Assembly: GCA_007131295.1 (NCBI GenBank) | Contig: SLQW01000086.1 | Span: 1 to 38,015, forward strand | Source of the DNA: Pseudomonadales bacterium | GTDB taxonomy: Bacteria > Pseudomonadota > Gammaproteobacteria > Pseudomonadales > Azotimanducaceae | Reading direction: 5' to 3' | DNA length: 38,015 nucleotides | Part shown: one piece after another, positions 15,761-24,299 of the stretch | How positions within the stretch are numbered: position 1 is the stretch's first letter | How the letters are laid out: each line of letters starts with the position of its first letter | The notes under the pieces: model-generated | Databases searched by the model: none | What the model was told of the DNA's origin: nothing | Seen by the model: the letters and a program-made list of their open reading frames with translations, nothing else | Position numbers and translations under genes: made by a program

Positions 15761-16507
15761 ATGGCGAGGCGTCGCGTAGGCCTGTTCGTCACCTGTCTGG
15801 TGGACTTCTTCCGTCCGGAAGTCGGCTTCGCGAGCATCCGTCTGCTCGAGGCGGCGGGGTGCGATGTGGTGGTGCCGGAGGTTCAGACCTGCTGCGGCCA
15901 GCCGGCCTGGAACAGCGGTGACCGGCAGGGCGCCGAGGCGCTGGCGGTCGCAGTCATCGATGCCTTCACCGGACTCGACGCGGTGGTCGCCCCCTCGGGC
16001 TCCTGCATCGGCATGCTGCGACAGTTCCCTGCCGTCCTCGGCAGCGCGCATGCGCGCCATGACGAGGCTGTCGCGCTCGCGGCGCGCGCGTTCGAACTCA
16101 CCAGCTTTCTGGTCGATGAACTCAGCTTCGAGCCTGCACCTGTGCAGGCGTCGTCGGCGTCGGCGGTGACCTATCACGATGCCTGTTCGGGTCTACGTGA
16201 ACTCGGTATTCAGGCGCAGCCACGTGCGTTGCTCGCGGCGGCGGGCATCGCGGTCACGGAAATGGACGCGGCAACGGTGTGCTGTGGCTTCGGCGGCACG
16301 TTTTGCGTGAAGTACCCGGAAATCTCCGGCGGCATGGTGGACGACAAGCTGGCCAGTATCGAACGCAGTGGTGCAGACACGCTCGTCACCGGTGATCTCG
16401 GCTGTCTGCTCAACATCGAAGGCCGGCTCGCGCGCCTCGGTGGACCCGTTCGCGCCCTGCATGTGGCCGAGATCCTGGCGCCGGAAGAATCGAAGGGGGG
16501 CAAATGA
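15761..16507 (+). CDS. lutA: LutA, lactate utilisation Fe-S subunit
   Basis: Encodes 248 aa. Two cysteine-rich CCG domains: VQTCCGQPAWNSGD and ATVCCGFGGTFCVKYPE. LutABC replaces flavin lactate dehydrogenase in many bacteria, oxidising L-lactate to pyruvate (family knowledge). The start is ATG 15761 with only a weak ribosome site (GGAAG). Its stop overlaps the start of lutB by 4 nt (ATGA). No lactate permease is in the window. Confidence 0.93.
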   Translation: MARRRVGLFVTCLVDFFRPEVGFASIRLLEAAGCDVVVPEVQTCCGQPAWNSGDRQGAEALAVAVIDAFTGLDAVVAPSGSCIGMLRQFPAVLGSAHARHDEAVALAARAFELTSFLVDELSFEPAPVQASSASAVTYHDACSGLRELGIQAQPRALLAAAGIAVTEMDAATVCCGFGGTFCVKYPEISGGMVDDKLASIERSGADTLVTGDLGCLLNIEGRLARLGGPVRALHVAEILAPEESKGGK

Positions 16508-17928
16508 CGCTGGCGACGCAGAGCAGGAACTTCCCCGAGCAGGTGCGTGTTGCCCGCGCAGACGGCAACCTGCAGCAGGCTCTCGGCAGGCTCAAATTCG
16601 GGCTGACCCTCATGCGTGGCGCTGCGGTGGACCGCCTGCCCGAGTTCGAGCGGCTGCGCGACGAGGCCGCGGCGATCCGCGATCACACCCTTACCCATCT
16701 CGACCACTATCTGCTCCGATTCGAGCAGGCGGTGACCGAGCGTGGTGGCCATGTTCACTTCGCCGTCGATGCCGAGTCCGCAAACGCGATCATCCTCGAG
16801 ATCTGCCGTGAGGCGGGTGCGCGCAAGGTGACCAAGGGCAAGTCCATGGTCACCGAGGAAATCGAACTGAACGAGCACCTCGCCGCCCACGGCATCGAGT
16901 GCCTCGAGACCGACCTCGGCGAGTACATCGTGCAGTTGCGCCGCGAGCGCCCGAGTCACATCGTGGCGCCCGCGATCCACGTCCTGAAGTCTCAGGTGGC
17001 CGATGCCTTCGCCGAACACCATGGCGAGGCGCCGCCGGGCGGTCGCGACGAGGCGGCTTCGCTCATGGCCGAAGCGAGAGCCGTGATCCGGCGCCACTTT
17101 CTCGAGGCGGATGTCGGCATCACCGGGGCCAATTTCGCCATTGCGGAAACGGGCACCACCGTCATCGTCACCAACGAGGGCAATGGCGATCTCACTCAGT
17201 CGCTGCCGAAGGTGCACATCGCGGTCACCGGCATCGAGAAGGTCGTGCCGACGCTAGAGGATGCGAGCACGCTGATCCGATTGCTGTCCCGGTCGGCCAC
17301 GGGTCAGGAGGCTGCGGTCTACAACACGTTCTCCACCGGGCCGCGGCGGGCGGAAGATCCGGATGGGCCGGAAGCCTTTCACGTGGTGCTCGTGGACAAC
17401 GGCCGCAGCAGCATGCTCGGCAGCGAATTCCAGGAGATGCTGCGCTGCATCCGCTGCGGCGCCTGCCTGAATCACTGTCCGGTCTATGGCCAGGTGGGCG
17501 GTCAGGCCTACGGGTCGGTCTATCCCGGCCCCATGGGTGCCGTGTTGACGCCGTCGCTGGCCGGCATCGACGCGGCCGGCCATCTGCCCAATGCATCCAC
17601 CTTCTGCGGCGCCTGCGAGGCGGTCTGCCCGGTGCGTATTCCGCTGCCGAAGATGATGCGGCACTGGCGCGAGCGGGAATTCGAAAGCGGGCTGGCCCCG
17701 CGTACGCAACGGCTGGGCCTCGGCATCTGGCGGTTTGCCGCCCGCAGACCTCGACTCTACCGCACGCTTGCGGCGGCCGGTGCACGCCTGCTCAGGATCG
17801 CCGGTGGCCGCCGCGGCTATCTGCGGCGTCTGCCTCTCGGCCGGGGCTGGACCGCGTGGCGGGATCTGCCCGCGCCGGCCGGGGAAACGTTCCATGCGGC
17901 CTGGCGTCGGCGCCGGCACGAACGCTGA
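16504..17928 (+). CDS. lutB: LutB, lactate utilisation ferredoxin-like subunit
   Basis: Encodes 474 aa. An N-terminal LUD domain (KVTKGKSMVTEEIELNEHL; ADVGITGANFAIAETGT) is followed by a 4Fe-4S ferredoxin domain: Cys315, 318, 321 and 325 in CIRCGACLNHCP and Cys368, 371, 375 in CGACEAVCP. The C-terminus is Arg-rich with a possible short hydrophobic helix. This is the normal domain order and length. It is translationally coupled to lutA; 77 bp separate it from the clpP-like gene. Confidence 0.94.
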   Translation: MTLATQSRNFPEQVRVARADGNLQQALGRLKFGLTLMRGAAVDRLPEFERLRDEAAAIRDHTLTHLDHYLLRFEQAVTERGGHVHFAVDAESANAIILEICREAGARKVTKGKSMVTEEIELNEHLAAHGIECLETDLGEYIVQLRRERPSHIVAPAIHVLKSQVADAFAEHHGEAPPGGRDEAASLMAEARAVIRRHFLEADVGITGANFAIAETGTTVIVTNEGNGDLTQSLPKVHIAVTGIEKVVPTLEDASTLIRLLSRSATGQEAAVYNTFSTGPRRAEDPDGPEAFHVVLVDNGRSSMLGSEFQEMLRCIRCGACLNHCPVYGQVGGQAYGSVYPGPMGAVLTPSLAGIDAAGHLPNASTFCGACEAVCPVRIPLPKMMRHWREREFESGLAPRTQRLGLGIWRFAARRPRLYRTLAAAGARLLRIAGGRRGYLRRLPLGRGWTAWRDLPAPAGETFHAAWRRRRHER

Positions 17929-18005
17929 CCGCCCGTTACAGTAGAATCATCCGCCGCAACCTGCCGGAAGCGGCAGCCAGAACCACGGACTCTTGGAGAC
18001 TTTGC

Positions 18006-18590
18006 ATGACTGAACCGCTCGACGATGCGGTTAACGCCGCCCAGAAATCGGCCCTCGTGGAGGCCACCCTGTTCAAGAAGCGGGTCATCTCCCTGTTTGG
18101 CGAGATCGATCAGGACTCGGCGCGCAGTACGGTCGGCAAGCTGCTGGCGCTGGCGGCGGAAGGGGATGATCCGATCACGCTGTATCTGAGTTCTCCCGGC
18201 GGGCACGTGGAGTCCGGCGACAGCATCTACGACGTCATCCGTTTCATCGAACCCAAGGTGCGCATCATCGGCACCGGTTGGGTGGGCAGTGCGGCGTTTC
18301 TGATCTATCTCGCCGCCGAGCGCGAGAACCGCCTCGCGCTTTCGAACACGCGCTTTCTGATCCATCAGCCTGCTGGCGGCTTCGGTGGTGCGGCGGCAGA
18401 CATCGAGATTCACGCCCGCGAGATCATCAAGATGCGCTCACGGATCAATCAGATCATTGCCGACCGGACCGGGCAGCCGCTCGAGCGGATCGAGCAGGAC
18501 ACCGAGCGCGACTACTGGATGACGGCGGAAGAGGCGCAGGAGTACGGCGCGGTCGGCCGGATCCTCGAGCACGCCAGGGATCTTGGATGA
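18006..18590 (+). CDS. ClpP-like ATP-dependent protease subunit inside the lut operon
   Basis: Encodes 194 aa. The catalytic triad is complete and spaced exactly as in E. coli ClpP: Ser95 in GWVGSAAFLI, His120 in FLIHQPAGG, Asp169 in TERDYWM (25 and 49 residues apart). The strand LYLSSPGGHVESGDSIYDVI and the helix ADIEIHAREII are also canonical. The sequence around Ser95 differs from housekeeping ClpP (GTGWVGSAAF instead of a GQAASM type), so I read it as a paralogue. No clpX or clpA is adjacent. ATG 18006 has GGAG about 8 nt upstream. The lutC gene begins 4 nt after its stop, so clpP and lutC are coupled. It may be a transferred passenger or control turnover of the Fe-S oxidase (inference). 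Confidence 0.9.
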   Translation: MTEPLDDAVNAAQKSALVEATLFKKRVISLFGEIDQDSARSTVGKLLALAAEGDDPITLYLSSPGGHVESGDSIYDVIRFIEPKVRIIGTGWVGSAAFLIYLAAERENRLALSNTRFLIHQPAGGFGGAAADIEIHAREIIKMRSRINQIIADRTGQPLERIEQDTERDYWMTAEEAQEYGAVGRILEHARDLG

Positions 18591-18594
18591 GCTG

Positions 18595-19287
18595 ATGGGC
18601 ATGCCGCCAGGAGCGTCGGGGCGGGATCAGGTGCTGGCTTCGGTGCGGCGTGCGCTCGGCCGGAAGGGTGAGGCGCCGGAGCCGGAAGCCGTTACTGCGC
18701 GTCTGGCGCGACCGCAGCAGAACACGATTCCGATGCGGGCCCAGCTCCAGCAGCCGGAATTGACCGAGCTGTTTCTGAGCATGGCCGCTGACGCTCAGGC
18801 CACCGTCGTCCGCCTGCCGTCCCGCGAACGTGTTCCGGCAGCGGTGGCCGACTTCTGCCGGGAACATGGTCTCTCTGCGCAGGCGGTCATCGCGCCCGCA
18901 TCGCCACTTGCCGACCTCGACTGGTCCACCGGCGGCGTGGCCGTCGAGACGCGTGCGGTACGGTCTGGAGACCCGGTGGCACTCGCCACGGCGGCGGCCG
19001 GGATCGCCGAGACCGGGACTCTGGCGCTGCTGTCGGGGCCTGAAAATCCGGTCACCGGCAACTTTCTCCCGGACAACCACCTGGTGGTGCTGGAGGAGCG
19101 CGATCTCCTGGGCACGCCGGAGGATCTCTGGGCCATGCTGCGGGAGCGGGGCCTGCCGCTGCCGCGCACGGTGAACTGGATCACCGGCCCGAGTCGCAGC
19201 GGCGACATCGAAATGACGATGCTGATGGGTGCGCACGGTCCGATCCGCCTGCATATCCTCTTCGTCGACGCCGGATCCGGCGCCTGA
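18595..19287 (+). CDS. lutC: LutC, lactate utilisation protein (LUD domain)
   Basis: Encodes about 230 aa of LUD fold: GIAETGTLALLSGPENP, LPDNHLVVLEERDLL, WITGPSRSGDIEM and GAHGPIRLHILF are the family blocks. It is the third subunit of the L-lactate oxidising complex. Start choices are TTG 18583 (overlapping clpP), ATG 18595 (chosen, GGATGAG upstream) and ATG 18601. It is separated from lutAB by the clpP-like gene, an unusual order. Confidence 0.9.
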   Translation: MGMPPGASGRDQVLASVRRALGRKGEAPEPEAVTARLARPQQNTIPMRAQLQQPELTELFLSMAADAQATVVRLPSRERVPAAVADFCREHGLSAQAVIAPASPLADLDWSTGGVAVETRAVRSGDPVALATAAAGIAETGTLALLSGPENPVTGNFLPDNHLVVLEERDLLGTPEDLWAMLRERGLPLPRTVNWITGPSRSGDIEMTMLMGAHGPIRLHILFVDAGSGA

Positions 19288-19308
19288 AGCGCAACGCCCA
19301 CGCTGCAG

Positions 19309-19337
19309 TTGCGCGCCGATCGGGTGCTTCGTAGCAT
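19309..19337 (+). promoter_or_regulatory. Candidate sigma-70 promoter for the acyl-CoA synthetase
   Basis: TTGCGC (19309-19314), a 17-nt spacer and TAGCAT (19332-19337), about 45 nt before the start codon. Moderate match only. Confidence 0.35.
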
Positions 19338-19382
19338 CCGCGATCGTTCATGCACGTCCATTACTCCCGGGGAGAACTCCAC

Positions 19383-20975
19383 ATGGCTCGAGTGCCTGCC
19401 ACCATCGATGACGTCGAAACGCTGGCCGATCTGTGCCGCTTTCAGGCCCGGGAGCGCGGCGCGAAAACGGCGCTGGTGTTCGGTGATCGACGAACCAGCT
19501 ATGCCGAGTTCGATGCGCTGACCAATCAGGTGGCGAACGGGCTCATTGCCGAGGGCGTTGGCCCTCAGTCCCGGGTCGCGTTCCTGGACAAGAACTCCGA
19601 CCGCTTCTACGAGATCGTGCTCGGCGCGGCCAAGGCGAACGCGGTTTCGGTGGGGATCAACTGGCGTCTGGCGCCACCGGAAGTGGCCTACGTGGTGAAT
19701 GATTCCGGCGCCGAAGTGATGTTCGTCGGTCCGGATTTCTTCCCGCTGGTCGAGAAGATCGCGCCCGAACTGACCACGGTCCGGCGCATTGTCGCCATGG
19801 CGCCGGGTCACGCGGAGTGGGTCGAGTACAGCGCCTGGCGGGACGCACAGCCCAAGACCGATCCCGAGGTGCCCTGCGAGCGTGACGACGTCTCCATCCA
19901 GATGTACACCTCCGGTACCACCGGACATCCGAAGGGCGTGCAGCTCGCGAACCGGGCATTCTTCGATCTCCGCCGTGTTCCCCCGCACGACGACATGGCC
20001 TGGAACGAGTGGACCGACGCCGACGTCAGCCTGGTCGCCATGCCGAGCTTCCATATCGGCGGTGCCGGCTGGGGTATCCAGGGGCTGACGGCGGGCGCGA
20101 CCAACATCGTCCTCGATGAGTTCGAGCCGGGTCTGGTGCTCGACACCATCCAGGAGTACGGCATCACCAAGCTGTTCATGGTGCCGGCGGCCATGCGGCT
20201 CTGCCTCCACCATCCGCGCTGTGCGGAGACTGATTTTTCGAGCATCAAGTACATGCTCTATGGCGCCTCGCCGATTCCGCTGGATCTGCTGCGGGAGGCG
20301 ATCAGCGTGTTCAAGTGCGGTTTCGTGCAGCTCTACGGGATGACCGAAACCACCGGGACCGCCACCTATCTGCCGCCGCAGGATCATGACCCCAGCGGCG
20401 GCAGCGAGAAGATGAAGTCGGCGGGCAAGCCGTTGCCGGGCGTCGAGCTCAAGGTTGTGGACGAGGCGGGACGACCGCTGCCGCCGCGTGAGGTCGGCGA
20501 GATCTGCATCAAGTCGAAGGGCAACATGTCCGGCTACTGGAACCTGCCGGAGGCAACGGCCAAGACGCTGATCGACGGTTTCGTGCACACGGGCGATGCG
20601 GGGTATCTCGATGAGGACGGCTACGTCTACGTCCACGATCGGGTCAAGGACATGATCGTCTCCGGCGCGGAGAACGTCTATCCGGCAGAGGTGGAGAACG
20701 CGATCTTCGGGCACCCGGCTGTAGCCGACGTTGCCGTGATCGGCGTTCCCGACGACAAGTGGGGCGAAGCGGTGAAGGCGGTCGTGGTGCTCAAGCCAGG
20801 AACTGAAGCGGGCGCGGACGAGATCATCGGCTTCGCCCGCGAGCGGATCGCCGGCTACAAATGTCCGAAGAGCGTCGATTTCATCAGTGAGCTGCCGCGC
20901 AACCCCTCCGGCAAGATCTTGAAGCGTGAGCTGCGCAAGCCCTACTGGGAAGGGCGCGACCGTATGGTGAACTGA
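19383..20975 (+). CDS. Acyl-CoA synthetase (AMP-binding, fatty-acid CoA ligase type)
   Basis: Encodes 530 aa, the usual length. ATP/AMP motifs are intact: YTSGTTGHPKGVQLAN, YGMTETTGTATY, HTGDAGYLDEDGYVYVHDR, and the catalytic Lys in PRNPSGKILKREL. It activates a carboxylic acid with ATP to acyl-AMP and then acyl-CoA, which would feed the acyl-CoA enzymes of this region. The substrate is likely a fatty or side-chain acid; this cannot be fixed by eye. ATG 19383 has GGGGAG about 9 nt upstream; the 11-codon extension to 19350 has no ribosome site. It ends 11 nt before the hydrolase gene. Confidence 0.94.
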   Translation: MARVPATIDDVETLADLCRFQARERGAKTALVFGDRRTSYAEFDALTNQVANGLIAEGVGPQSRVAFLDKNSDRFYEIVLGAAKANAVSVGINWRLAPPEVAYVVNDSGAEVMFVGPDFFPLVEKIAPELTTVRRIVAMAPGHAEWVEYSAWRDAQPKTDPEVPCERDDVSIQMYTSGTTGHPKGVQLANRAFFDLRRVPPHDDMAWNEWTDADVSLVAMPSFHIGGAGWGIQGLTAGATNIVLDEFEPGLVLDTIQEYGITKLFMVPAAMRLCLHHPRCAETDFSSIKYMLYGASPIPLDLLREAISVFKCGFVQLYGMTETTGTATYLPPQDHDPSGGSEKMKSAGKPLPGVELKVVDEAGRPLPPREVGEICIKSKGNMSGYWNLPEATAKTLIDGFVHTGDAGYLDEDGYVYVHDRVKDMIVSGAENVYPAEVENAIFGHPAVADVAVIGVPDDKWGEAVKAVVVLKPGTEAGADEIIGFARERIAGYKCPKSVDFISELPRNPSGKILKRELRKPYWEGRDRMVN

Positions 20976-20986
20976 GTGGCAACGTC

Positions 20987-21667
20987 GTGACCGAGCGTCT
21001 CAGGATCCCGGTTCCGGCAGCGGACATGACCGTGTCTGCACGCCTCGACGGCGATCCGTCGTGCTCACCGCTGCTGGTTTTCGGTCACGGTGCCGGAGCC
21101 GGCATCGATCACCCCCTGCAGCAGCTCATCGTGCGCAGTTTCGTTGCTGCGGGCATTGCGGTGTTGCGCTACCAGTTCCCGTTCATGGAACGCAAAGGCG
21201 GAGTCGGCTTCGGTCGCGATCCGCTGCCGCTGGCGGTGACCACGGTGCGCGCTGCCTTCGGTCACGGTCGGGATCTCGCGGGATCAGACGGCTTGCTTGC
21301 CGGTGGCCATTCCTACGGTGGCCGGATCAGCAGTCACGCGGCCCTCGACGGCGGTCTCGAAGGTGCCCGCGGACTGGTGCTGCTGAGCTTTCCTCTGCAG
21401 CCGCGCCGCCGCAGCGCACGGGGTGACCGATCCGGCCACCTCGGAGCGGTCGGGCTGCCGATGCTGTTCGTCTCGGGCGATCGGGATCCGATGGCGCCGA
21501 CGCCCGCACTCGAGGACAAGGTCGCGGCGCTCGAGCGGGCCGAATGTGTGCGCATTCCTGGCGCAGATCACGGCTGGCGAGCGCCGCAGCGGTTGCACCC
21601 GGATGGTCCAACCGACGCGGTGGCGGCGGCGGTCGCTGCCTGGATCGAACGCCTGCAGCCCGCGTGA
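20987..21667 (+). CDS. Alpha/beta hydrolase (KANL3/Tex30-like)
   Basis: Encodes 226 aa. Seen: FGHGAGAGIDHP near the N-terminus, nucleophile motif GGHSYGGRISS, Asp in VSGDRDPMAP, His in GADHGWR. This is the pattern of the Tex30/KANL3 dienelactone-hydrolase-like family. No signal peptide. The start is GTG 20987, 11 nt after the acyl-CoA synthetase stop; there is no ATG near, so coupling is likely. It might be a thioesterase or esterase working with the synthetase (inference). It converges on the crotonase gene with a 7-bp gap. Confidence 0.85.
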   Translation: MTERLRIPVPAADMTVSARLDGDPSCSPLLVFGHGAGAGIDHPLQQLIVRSFVAAGIAVLRYQFPFMERKGGVGFGRDPLPLAVTTVRAAFGHGRDLAGSDGLLAGGHSYGGRISSHAALDGGLEGARGLVLLSFPLQPRRRSARGDRSGHLGAVGLPMLFVSGDRDPMAPTPALEDKVAALERAECVRIPGADHGWRAPQRLHPDGPTDAVAAAVAAWIERLQPA

Positions 21668-21674
21668 GCGAACT

Positions 21675-22415
21675 TTACTTGCTGCCGAAGGCGCGCAGCC
21701 GCTCCTCGAGATCGGGCCCGCGCCCCGGGCTGTTTTCCCGCTCGTATGCCAGGCCGGCATGCCCGGGATGGTCCAGCCCCGCGTTGACGAGCATCTTGTC
21801 GGCGCGCAGGGTGAACCAGGAGTTCTCGAGGAAGCTGCGGGCGAGTTCTTCGGCCCGATTCAGGAGCCCCGAATCCGGAACGCATTCCAGGGCGAGCCCG
21901 ATGGCGACGGCCTCGCGGCCCCCCACCACACGCCCGGAAAACATCATCTCCTTGGCGCGTTGTACCCCGACCCGGCGCGGCAGCCGCTGACTCATGCCCC
22001 AGGTAGGCGACATGCCCCACTTACCGTGGGTGTCGCAGAAGCGTGCGGATTCCGCCGCGAGCAGCAAATCGCAGCCCAGTGCGAGTTCCAGGGAGCCGGT
22101 GTAGCAGTGGCCGTGGATGGCGCCGATCACCGGTTGCGGCAGGTGCTCCAGCGCGTCTATCGTCTCTGCCTGAAAGTGTCTCGAGGGCGCCGTCTGGCCC
22201 GCTTGGATTGCCTTCAGGTCATTGCCCGCGCTGAATGAGCGGCCTGCGCCGCAGAGAATCACGGCGCCGACTTCATCGGGGCGTGCCGCGATGTCATCGA
22301 TGTGCTCGCGCAGCTCTACGAACAGATCCGGGCTCAACGCATTGAGCGCGTCCGGCCGATTCAGGGTCAGACGGCAGATGCCGTCAATGTCCTCGCGCAA
22401 CACCAGTTCGGTCAT
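21675..22415 (-). CDS. Crotonase-family protein with one catalytic Glu replaced by His
   Basis: Encodes 246 aa. Family blocks are present: NRPDALNALS, FSAGNDLKAI, CYTGSLELALGCDLLLAAE. Glu110 matches the first catalytic Glu of hydratases. The second position falls in FCDTHGKWGM and is His130, not Glu. A simple hydratase reaction is therefore doubtful; isomerase, hydrolase or other crotonase chemistry is possible. The start is ATG 22415 with GAGG 5 nt upstream; an ATG at 22433 lacks a ribosome site. It is divergent from the flavoprotein gene with only 30 bp between start codons. Confidence 0.9.
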   Translation of the reverse strand: MTELVLREDIDGICRLTLNRPDALNALSPDLFVELREHIDDIAARPDEVGAVILCGAGRSFSAGNDLKAIQAGQTAPSRHFQAETIDALEHLPQPVIGAIHGHCYTGSLELALGCDLLLAAESARFCDTHGKWGMSPTWGMSQRLPRRVGVQRAKEMMFSGRVVGGREAVAIGLALECVPDSGLLNRAEELARSFLENSWFTLRADKMLVNAGLDHPGHAGLAYERENSPGRGPDLEERLRAFGSK

Positions 22416-22445
22416 GATCGCCTCGCTCCCCATAAGTCAGCAGGG

Positions 22446-23600
22446 ATGATAGCAGTGGAACAGTCGGTGCTCAGCGCGGGTGAAGCGGACGTGGTGATCG
22501 TCGGTGGCGGCATTGCCGGTCTATGTCTCGCCGGGCAGCTCGCATCCGAGGCCAGCGTGTTGCTGCTGGAACGCGAAGGTGCTGTCGGCTACCACAGCTC
22601 CGGACGTTCCGCAGCGCTGTACATCGAGCCTTACAGCAACTGGCCGGTGTTCGCTCTGACGCGCGGCAGCCGGGACTTTCTGCTCGCACCGCCGGATGGC
22701 TTCAGCGAGGTGCCGCTGGCGACGCCCCGGGGTGCGCTGACCCTCGCGCCGGCAGGTCAGGAGGCTGCGCTCGACGACTTCATCTCTCACTGGCAGCCGT
22801 CCTGCCCGGGTATTCAGGAGATCGGCCTCGACGAGGCTGCGCGGCAGCTGCCGGTTCTGATCCCGGACTACGCTCGCCGGGCGGTATTCGACGCGGATGT
22901 CTTCGCGCTCGATACGGATGCGATGATGCAGGGCTGGTTGCGGCAGCTGCGCGGCCATGGCGGCGAGATAGTTTTGGATGCCGAAGTCACCCGGCTGGAC
23001 CGCAGCTCTGCTGGCTGGACGGTGACCACGAATCACGGTGTCATCCGGACCCGTGTGATCGTCAATGCGGCAGGCGCCTGGGCGGGACGCCTGGGAGAAC
23101 TGGCCGGTGCCCTCACCGTTCCGCTGGAGCCCCGCCGCCGCAGCGCTGCGCTGGTGGCGGCGCCTTCGGGCATGAGCGTCGACGGCTGGCCAGTGGTCGC
23201 AGATGCGGCGCACACGTTCTACTTCAAGCCGGAGGCGGGCGCCTTGATGCTGTCGCCGTCCGATGCGACCCCCACGGTGCCCTGTGACGCTCGGCCGGAG
23301 GAAATGGATCTCGCGCTCGCCGTTGCCCGTGCGGAAGAGGCCGCAGAGCTCGGCGTGCGGCGCTTCGTCGCGACCTGGGCGGGCTTGCGTACCTTCGCTC
23401 CTGACGAAGCGCCTGTGTACGGCTTCGACCCGCTCGCGCCTGGATTCTATTGGGCTGCGGGCCAGGGAGGGACCGGATTCCAGACGGCGCCGGCGGCGGG
23501 GCGCTGGATGGCAGCGGACATACTCGGTGCAGAACTGCCTAAGGACCTCTGCCAACTCGGACTCACGCGCGAGGCGCTCGCACCGGAACGTTTCGGCTGA
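22446..23600 (+). CDS. FAD-dependent oxidoreductase (DAO family)
   Basis: Encodes 384 aa. N-terminal dinucleotide fold VVIVGGGIAGLCLAGQLA with LLLEREGAVGYHSSGRSA, a middle substrate-binding region, the VIVNAAGAWAGRLGELAG block typical of D-amino-acid oxidase/glycine oxidase relatives, and a C-terminal FAD segment (FYWAAGQGGTGFQTAPAAGRWMA). It oxidises an amine or 2-hydroxy acid (L-2-hydroxyglutarate-like or D-amino acid); the substrate is not readable. ATG 22446 has AGCAGGG close upstream. Its promoter must overlap the coding start of the divergent crotonase gene. Confidence 0.88.
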   Translation: MIAVEQSVLSAGEADVVIVGGGIAGLCLAGQLASEASVLLLEREGAVGYHSSGRSAALYIEPYSNWPVFALTRGSRDFLLAPPDGFSEVPLATPRGALTLAPAGQEAALDDFISHWQPSCPGIQEIGLDEAARQLPVLIPDYARRAVFDADVFALDTDAMMQGWLRQLRGHGGEIVLDAEVTRLDRSSAGWTVTTNHGVIRTRVIVNAAGAWAGRLGELAGALTVPLEPRRRSAALVAAPSGMSVDGWPVVADAAHTFYFKPEAGALMLSPSDATPTVPCDARPEEMDLALAVARAEEAAELGVRRFVATWAGLRTFAPDEAPVYGFDPLAPGFYWAAGQGGTGFQTAPAAGRWMAADILGAELPKDLCQLGLTREALAPERFG

Positions 23601-23646
23601 AAGCTCGCAGGTCGCCGACCGCGCCACTGCGCAGGCGGGCTCCGCC

Positions 23647-24210
23647 TTACTCGGAATCGTGCTCCGCCTCCAGGATGTCGTAGTAGAGCCGGTCGAAGCG
23701 GGTGCTGTCGCGGGCGTCGAACATGGGATCGCCGGGCGTGTCCATGGCCTGGTCGAGGGCCTGCCGCTGGGCTTCGTCGAGCTGAGTGTCCAAGGCCGGG
23801 AACAGAATCTCGTCCTCGAGTCTGAGGTGTTCGATCTGCTCCTCGAGATAGCGGGTGACATCTTCCTCGAGTTTGCTGCGGGGCATCACCACGCCCTGCA
23901 AGACCGCTTCGATGTCTTCCGTGACGCTGCGGGCGAGAATCGGCAGTTCCCGGTGCTGCGCCGAGACACGTTCCAGCGCGGCCGCTTCACGAGCGTTCAG
24001 GGCATCGGGGTCCAGCAACGCGAAGGCCCGCTCCTCGGCGGGGTGGTGCCATTGCTCGCCGTAATCCGCCACGTACTCCAGCACTTGCAGAAGGCGGTTA
24101 TAGTCGGGTCCGAAATCCTTGTCGAAGCGATCGAGCTGGGCGCGCAGGACGAACAAGAGGCGCTTCAAGCGTCTGTGATCGTCGGCGAATTGTGTAAGTA
24201 GTTGCGACAT
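23647..24210 (-). CDS. Hemerythrin-like (HHE domain) protein
   Basis: Encodes 187 aa. Four-helix bundle with candidate di-iron ligands His12 (DDHRRLKRLL), His55/His56 and Glu60 (WHHPAEERAF), His86 (QHRELP), His128 and Glu132 (IEHLRLEDEILFP). Such proteins bind oxygen or NO, or act in repair and sensing. Soluble. The C-terminal tail (FDRLYYDILEAEHDSE) lies outside the domain. ATG 24210 has GGAG about 8 nt upstream. It is downstream of the acyl-CoA dehydrogenase gene on the same strand (89-bp gap), so may have its own promoter. Confidence 0.92.
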   Translation of the reverse strand: MSQLLTQFADDHRRLKRLLFVLRAQLDRFDKDFGPDYNRLLQVLEYVADYGEQWHHPAEERAFALLDPDALNAREAAALERVSAQHRELPILARSVTEDIEAVLQGVVMPRSKLEEDVTRYLEEQIEHLRLEDEILFPALDTQLDEAQRQALDQAMDTPGDPMFDARDSTRFDRLYYDILEAEHDSE

Positions 24211-24299
24211 GGGCGCACTCCGCGGGGCGCGGCCGGATGGCGGACGCCTGGCCAGCTTCGAGTCCCTGTGGCAGCCGCGTCAAGTGGCAGCCGGGTCTC

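Noticed and set aside
18795-20714. 639-codon minus-strand frame opposite lutC and the acyl-CoA synthetase
   Set aside because: Antisense shadow spanning two well-supported plus-strand genes.
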